A stretch of DNA of 44,139 bases from DASPWV01 sp046727855 (GTDB taxonomy: Bacteria > Acidobacteriota > Vicinamibacteria > Vicinamibacterales > UBA2999), in assembly GCA_046727855.1 (NCBI GenBank), contig JBKPDL010000005.1, positions 1 through 44,139 on the forward strand. The letters run 5' to 3'. Made by a program: the position numbers and the translations under genes. Positions 40,134-44,139 of the stretch are shown piece by piece. Position 1 is the first letter of the stretch; every line of letters begins with the position of its first letter. The notes beneath the pieces are model-generated. The model was given only the letters and a program-made list of their open reading frames with translations, had not been told where the DNA came from and searched no databases.

Positions 40134-41033
40134 TTACAGTCCGAGTTGTCGCAAATACTCGCGGCTGCGGCGGGCGCTCTCGGCGGGAGTGCCGTAGCCG
40201 GGAAAGACGTCCTGCTCCACCACAATCCAGCCGTCGTAGTCCATCGCACGCAGCTTGCTGGTGACCGCCGCGAAGTCGACCCCGCCCGCCCCCAGCTCGC
40301 AAAACAGCTGCGCGCGAACGGCGGCCAGATAGCCCAAGCCTTGTTGCCGCGCGCGAGCCGCGACCACGGGGTCACAGTCTTTGAAGTGCACGTGCCACAC
40401 GCGTGAGGCGTACCGTTCGAGCATCTGAACCGGATCGCCGCCGCCGAACACAATGTGCCCGGTATCGAGCACGAGGCCAAGCAACGACGCGTGCGTGCGG
40501 GTCAAGAGCTGCTCGATCTCGTCGGGTGTTTCCACGAATCCGGCGCAGTGCGGATGGAAGACCGTCCGTAATCCTGTGTCTTCCCGCACGGCGCGCGCGA
40601 TTCGTTCCGCCCCGTCGGCAAACGTCGTCCATTGGCGGAAATCGAGCGCGTGGTTGGCGGTGATGCGGCCGGCGTTCGCCTCGCGCATCGGCACGCTCGC
40701 GTTGTCGTCGGAGAGCACGATATACGCGCGGTCGGCGCCGGCGTCGCGCATCAAGGCAGCGGTACGAACGGCGGTGCGGATGCCGTCGGCGTGGGTTTCG
40801 GCCCGCGCGAGTGCAACAGGCACGAACGCGCCCACGAGCTGCAACTGGCGTGCTGCGAGTTCGTCGCGAAGCTGCGCCGGGTCGGTAGGCATGAAGGCCC
40901 AGTCGCCCAACTCGGTCCCCACATATCCGGTTGCGCGCATTTCATCCAGTACTTGTCCGTACGGCGCGCTGGTTGCCGCACTGTCGAATTCCAACACCCC
41001 CCACGAACAGGGGGCATTTGCGACACGAATCAT
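40134..41033 (-). CDS. Sugar isomerase/epimerase TIM barrel, IolE-like inosose dehydratase
   Basis: 299 aa from ATG 41033 (one more Met at 41036). Members dehydrate 2-keto-myo-inositol (IolE) or isomerise keto-inositols (IolI). IRVANAPCSWGVLEF is the typical first strand. Metal-ligand segments are GTELGDWAFMP, TVFHPHCAGFVET, LVLDTGHIVFGGGD, WHVHFKDCDP and WIVVEQD. The frame extends far upstream over the divergent iolB, so this start is set by homology. First gene of the minus-strand inositol unit, divergent from iolB. IolE is the better fit because iolD and iolB are beside it. Confidence 0.8.
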   Translation of the reverse strand: MIRVANAPCSWGVLEFDSAATSAPYGQVLDEMRATGYVGTELGDWAFMPTDPAQLRDELAARQLQLVGAFVPVALARAETHADGIRTAVRTAALMRDAGADRAYIVLSDDNASVPMREANAGRITANHALDFRQWTTFADGAERIARAVREDTGLRTVFHPHCAGFVETPDEIEQLLTRTHASLLGLVLDTGHIVFGGGDPVQMLERYASRVWHVHFKDCDPVVAARARQQGLGYLAAVRAQLFCELGAGGVDFAAVTSKLRAMDYDGWIVVEQDVFPGYGTPAESARRSREYLRQLGL

Positions 41034-41072
41034 CATCGTGATGATATTCTTGCCTGCGGTTTGGCTTCTCGC

Positions 41073-41975
41073 GTGCTGTTCCGCTCGTCGCCGCCGCCGG
41101 AAGGGCGGTCCGGTACGGCGGTTGAAATCACTCCGCGTCGCGCGGCCTGGCGGTTTGTGCACTTCGCCGTGCGCCATCTTGCTCCTGGCCAGCCCTGGTC
41201 CGACGTCACGGGCCGGAACGAATGTTGCCTCGTGCTGCTGCGCGGCGCCTGCGAGGTGAAATACGACGATCAGATCGTGCAGCTTGGTCCGCGCGCGGAT
41301 GTGTTTTCCGCTTATCCGCACGCGATATATCTGCCGCCGCGGACGCGCGTACGCGTCACCGCGAGGGTTCCCACACAGCTCGCCGATGGCCGCGCCCCGG
41401 CGCGCAGGCGCCTGGCGGCGCGAGTGATTCGTCCCGAGGATTGCGGATTCGAGATTCGCGGCGGCGGCAACGCCACGCGTCAGATCGTGGACATCATGCC
41501 GCCTGCGTTCCCGGCGGATCGGCTGCTGGTGTGCGAGGTCTTCACGCCCGCAGGCAACTGGTCAAGTTATCCGCCCCACAAGCACGACGTCGATCGTCCG
41601 CCGACGGAAGTGAAGCTCGAGGAAATCTATTACTACCGCTTCGCACCAGCCGACTTGTCTCGCCGGAGCTCCGCAGGAGCGGAGGCGGATGCCTACGGAT
41701 TCCAGCGCCTGTACGGCCGACGCGACGATCGCACGCTCACCGTGAGTCATGGCGATGTCACATTGATTCGAGACGGTTATCACCCGTTTGTTACGGCCTA
41801 CGGATATAACGCTTATTACTTGAACGTGCTCGCCGGCAACCGTCGATCGATGGCGGCCAGCGACGATCCACGTTATGCCGCGTTTCGAGCCTGGCCACAG
41901 CCCGATCCGCGAATGCCGCTGGTGGCGCCGCCAGAGGTGGTTGTTCGCCGCACGGGCCAGGACGCTCGCGCTTAG
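41073..41975 (+). CDS. iolB: 5-deoxy-glucuronate isomerase
   Basis: Converts 5-deoxy-glucuronate, the IolD product, to 5-deoxy-2-keto-gluconate. 300 aa bicupin. GRNECCLVLLRGACEVKYDD and PHAIYLPPRTRVRVTA are in the first cupin. GNWSSYPPHKHDVDRPPTEV with the metal His residues, and LEEIYYYRFAPA, are in the second, followed by the conserved VTLIRDGYHPFVTAYGYNAY with YYLNVLAG. Start: a GTG at 41073 or TTG at 41061; no ATG fits. An in-frame palindromic stretch (41661-41690) inserts about 14 residues between YYYRFAPA and YGFQRLYG, which are normally close together. The receptor gene follows after 12 bases. Confidence 0.9.
   Translation: MLFRSSPPPEGRSGTAVEITPRRAAWRFVHFAVRHLAPGQPWSDVTGRNECCLVLLRGACEVKYDDQIVQLGPRADVFSAYPHAIYLPPRTRVRVTARVPTQLADGRAPARRRLAARVIRPEDCGFEIRGGGNATRQIVDIMPPAFPADRLLVCEVFTPAGNWSSYPPHKHDVDRPPTEVKLEEIYYYRFAPADLSRRSSAGAEADAYGFQRLYGRRDDRTLTVSHGDVTLIRDGYHPFVTAYGYNAYYLNVLAGNRRSMAASDDPRYAAFRAWPQPDPRMPLVAPPEVVVRRTGQDARA
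41661..41690. repeat. Palindromic insertion inside iolB
   Basis: Core CTCCGC-AGGA-GCGGAG with outer CGCC/GGCG; translated as SRRSSAGAEAD. It sits in a loop between two conserved IolB segments and keeps frame. It resembles a REP-like element accepted as a protein insertion. Confidence 0.5.
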
Positions 41976-41987
41976 GAGGAGTGCTTC

Positions 41988-44139
41988 ATGTCACGAAGGT
42001 ACTTTCGAACAGTCGTCGCGCTCGGGGTGTTGCTCGTCTGCGCCACCGGCGCGTACGCTCAAGTCGATCGCGCGACGTTGAGCGGTGTGGTCAAGGATCA
42101 GGCAGGCGCAATCGTTCCGGGTGCAACCGTCACGCTGACCAACGCGGCGACTGGCGTGGTCGTCACACAGCCCACGACCGAGACCGGCTCGTACCTCTTT
42201 CTCAACCTGATTCCCAGCACGTATCAACTCGATGTCGAAGTCCCAGGATTCAAAAAGAGCTCGCAAACCGTCGTGCTCGAAGTCGGGCAGCGGGCGCTCG
42301 TCGACATCATGGTGACAGTGGGGAATGTAACCGAGACCGTCGAGGTAGCCGAGCGCACACCGGTCTTGAATACGACTGCCGTACTCGGCACGGTCGTGCC
42401 GCAAACCGCAGTCGCCAATCTCCCGTTGGCTATTCGCAACTGGGATGACCTGCTCGCGATGATCCCCGGCGTGCAGGCGAACCGCTTCACCGAAGAGGGC
42501 GGCGGCACGTCGTTCGGTCGCACCGGCGGCGCCAATGTGCACGGGCAGCGGTCACTGCAGAACAATTTCCTGCTCGATGGGGTCGACAACAACAGCATTT
42601 CGACCAACGTGCAGGAGCTGACCACGCAGGTGTCGCGCCCGTCGATCGACGCGATCCAGGAGTTCAAAGTCGTGACCAGTCCGTACTCCGTCGAGTATGG
42701 TCGATCGCCCGGCGCCGCAATCAGCGTCACCACCAAATCGGGGACGAACGAGTTCCACGGAACCGCGTACGACTATTACCGGGACGAGCGCTTCGACGCG
42801 AACAACTTCTTTTCCGTGCGCGCCGGCGCAGCCAAACCTGCAAACGATCAAAACCAGGTGGGCGGCAATCTTGGTGGACCTATCGTCGCCAATCGCGCTT
42901 TCTTCTTCGGCGACTACGAGAGCACGCGCATCACGCGAGGCGTTACCCGCGTCACGAGAGTCCCGACGCTCGAAGAACGTCAGGGGATCTTCGCCACGCG
43001 CATCATCGACCCGCTCACCGGTCAGGCGTTTGCGAACAACACCATCCCGCGCGAGCGGTGGGACCCGGTGGCAGCCGCGGTGTTGTCCTTGATCCCGGAA
43101 CCGAACCAGCCTGGCGCGAACAACTACTTCCGACAGCCCGAAGTGAAAGACGACGCGGACCGGGTGCTTACGCGGATCGACCTGCCGCTCTCCGGCAAGG
43201 ACACGGTGTTCGGCCGCTACATCTACTCGGATCGCTTCCGCTTCATTCCGGGGGCGTTTGGCGGGATCGTCGACGGCACCGGCACGTCAGCATTTGGTCG
43301 CCAGGACATGACCTCCCATGGTCTGGTGCTCGGATGGACCCGAATTCTGAGCTCCACGCTCGTGAACGAATTCCGGATGTCGTGGGCCGCGGCCAATTCC
43401 GACGCCGTGCAGGATCCGTTCGGCCAGGCGCCGCCGCCCGGCGCACAGGTTCCGGGTGTTCCCAACAATCCGATCGTGGCTGGTGGTCTGGCCGGCATCA
43501 GCATTGACGATTACTTCGGTGGCGCGGGACTGGGCCGGATCGGGTCGCCGGACTTTCTGCCGAAGTTTCAGCGCACGGATCAAGTCGAATTCGTCAACAC
43601 GCTGTCGTGGCTCAAAGGCGAACATCAATTCAAGATGGGCGCGAACATCCTGGCGCCGATGGCGAATCAATATCTCGACGTTCCCGCCACCCGCGGTCAG
43701 CTGCGATTTCGCAACCGGTTCACGGGCGCTGGCGTGTCCAGTCAGGGGCAGCCGTTCGCCGATTTCCTGCTCGGCTACACCTCCGACGCGCAACTGTCGA
43801 ATGTCCACGTCGTCGAGCAGCGGCACTGGGCGATGTCCTATTTCCTGCAGGACGACTGGCGTCCGATGGAGAATCTGACGCTGACGCTTGGCATCCGTTA
43901 CGACTTCATCACGCCGGCTCTGGAAGCAGAAAACGGGCAGACGAATTTCGTGCCGCAGGGCGCAGGCACGCTTGTGTTTGCGGGCGACGGCTCGCTCGAG
44001 GAGCGCGGGCTGGTGAAGCCTGATTGGAACAATTTCGCGCCTCGCCTCGGTGCCGCCTATCAACTGAACGACAGGACGGTGCTGCGCAGCGGTTTTGGCG
44101 TGTTCTACAACCTATTCGACCGCATCGGCAGCGAAGATC
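41988..44139 (+). CDS. TonB-dependent receptor, Oar-like, 3' end outside the window
   Basis: Partial: at least 717 codons, open at the right edge; the family is usually about 1000-1100 aa. Signal peptide with GVLLVCATGAYAQ. An N-terminal carboxypeptidase-regulatory-like domain covers about residues 25-115 (LSGVVKDQAGAIVPGATVTL). The plug domain contains QNNFLLDGVDNNSISTNVQE and PYSVEYGRSPGAAISVTTKS. The outer-membrane beta-barrel starts near GTNEFHGTAYDYYRDERFDA. Start at ATG 41988 with AGGAGG eight bases upstream. It lies 12 bases after iolB, so it is probably co-transcribed with it and may import inositol, phytate-derived or other cyclitol substrates. The ligand is an inference from neighbours only. 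Confidence 0.88.
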   Translation, partial: MSRRYFRTVVALGVLLVCATGAYAQVDRATLSGVVKDQAGAIVPGATVTLTNAATGVVVTQPTTETGSYLFLNLIPSTYQLDVEVPGFKKSSQTVVLEVGQRALVDIMVTVGNVTETVEVAERTPVLNTTAVLGTVVPQTAVANLPLAIRNWDDLLAMIPGVQANRFTEEGGGTSFGRTGGANVHGQRSLQNNFLLDGVDNNSISTNVQELTTQVSRPSIDAIQEFKVVTSPYSVEYGRSPGAAISVTTKSGTNEFHGTAYDYYRDERFDANNFFSVRAGAAKPANDQNQVGGNLGGPIVANRAFFFGDYESTRITRGVTRVTRVPTLEERQGIFATRIIDPLTGQAFANNTIPRERWDPVAAAVLSLIPEPNQPGANNYFRQPEVKDDADRVLTRIDLPLSGKDTVFGRYIYSDRFRFIPGAFGGIVDGTGTSAFGRQDMTSHGLVLGWTRILSSTLVNEFRMSWAAANSDAVQDPFGQAPPPGAQVPGVPNNPIVAGGLAGISIDDYFGGAGLGRIGSPDFLPKFQRTDQVEFVNTLSWLKGEHQFKMGANILAPMANQYLDVPATRGQLRFRNRFTGAGVSSQGQPFADFLLGYTSDAQLSNVHVVEQRHWAMSYFLQDDWRPMENLTLTLGIRYDFITPALEAENGQTNFVPQGAGTLVFAGDGSLEERGLVKPDWNNFAPRLGAAYQLNDRTVLRSGFGVFYNLFDRIGSED

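Overview
The window looks like a chromosomal piece of an Acidobacteriota bacterium, most likely class Vicinamibacteria (moderate-confidence inference, no search run). The reasons are high GC, dense short operons, an Oar-type TonB-dependent receptor with an N-terminal carboxypeptidase-regulatory-like domain, a secreted protein joining that domain to a haem motif and a propeller-like region, a DUF1028 protein, and many secreted peptidases and amidases. No rRNA, tRNA, CRISPR array, prophage or intact insertion sequence was found.

Layout. 1-6.4 kb: a GT4 glycosyltransferase, a small coiled-coil protein and a full-length Lhr-type helicase. 6.4-11.4 kb: a haem-containing secreted protein, a Nei/Fpg DNA glycosylase, FdhD, a lone receiver-domain protein, YajQ and a truncated S4-domain remnant. 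11.4-16.6 kb: an SDR, a Tat-exported zinc-ribbon protein behind a terminator-like leader, a DUF1028 protein, an aminotransferase and an RlmA-like methyltransferase. 16.7-19.8 kb: a histidine phosphatase, then an ATP-dependent DNA ligase facing a LigD-type polymerase; these look like an end-joining pair, but no Ku gene is present. 19.8-26.4 kb: a penicillin-acylase-family amidase, a VOC protein, a frameshifted secreted protein, a prolyl oligopeptidase and a lipoprotein related to intradiol dioxygenases. 26.4-30.7 kb: a LysR regulator and a three-gene succinate dehydrogenase operon (C-A-B, with a five-helix anchor). 30.9-36.4 kb: a GNAT acetyltransferase, a Pro-rich small protein, a class A PBP, a Tat-exported sulfite-oxidase-family enzyme, a truncated haemoglobin and a coiled-coil protein. 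36.4-37.0 kb: debris of an IS5-type transposase and a multicopper oxidase. 37.0-44.1 kb: an inositol-catabolism locus, with iolD, a transaldolase-family gene and an iolE-like gene on one strand and iolB plus a TonB-dependent receptor on the other.

The most unusual signal lies between genes. At least six intergenic spaces are filled almost codon to codon by arrays of short degenerate units. Each locus has its own unit, but most share one architecture: units in one orientation, a strand switch, then the same units inverted, giving a long imperfect hairpin. At two loci the array unit supplies the stop codon of a neighbouring gene. A second layer of compact palindromes (AAAAGGGGTC..., GGCGCGGCT..., GCGGACCT...) sits in and at the ends of genes. 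Two appear to be inserted in frame (in the Lhr helicase and in IolB), and three supply stop codons. Together they suggest that small palindromic or hairpin elements are actively shaping gene ends in this genome.
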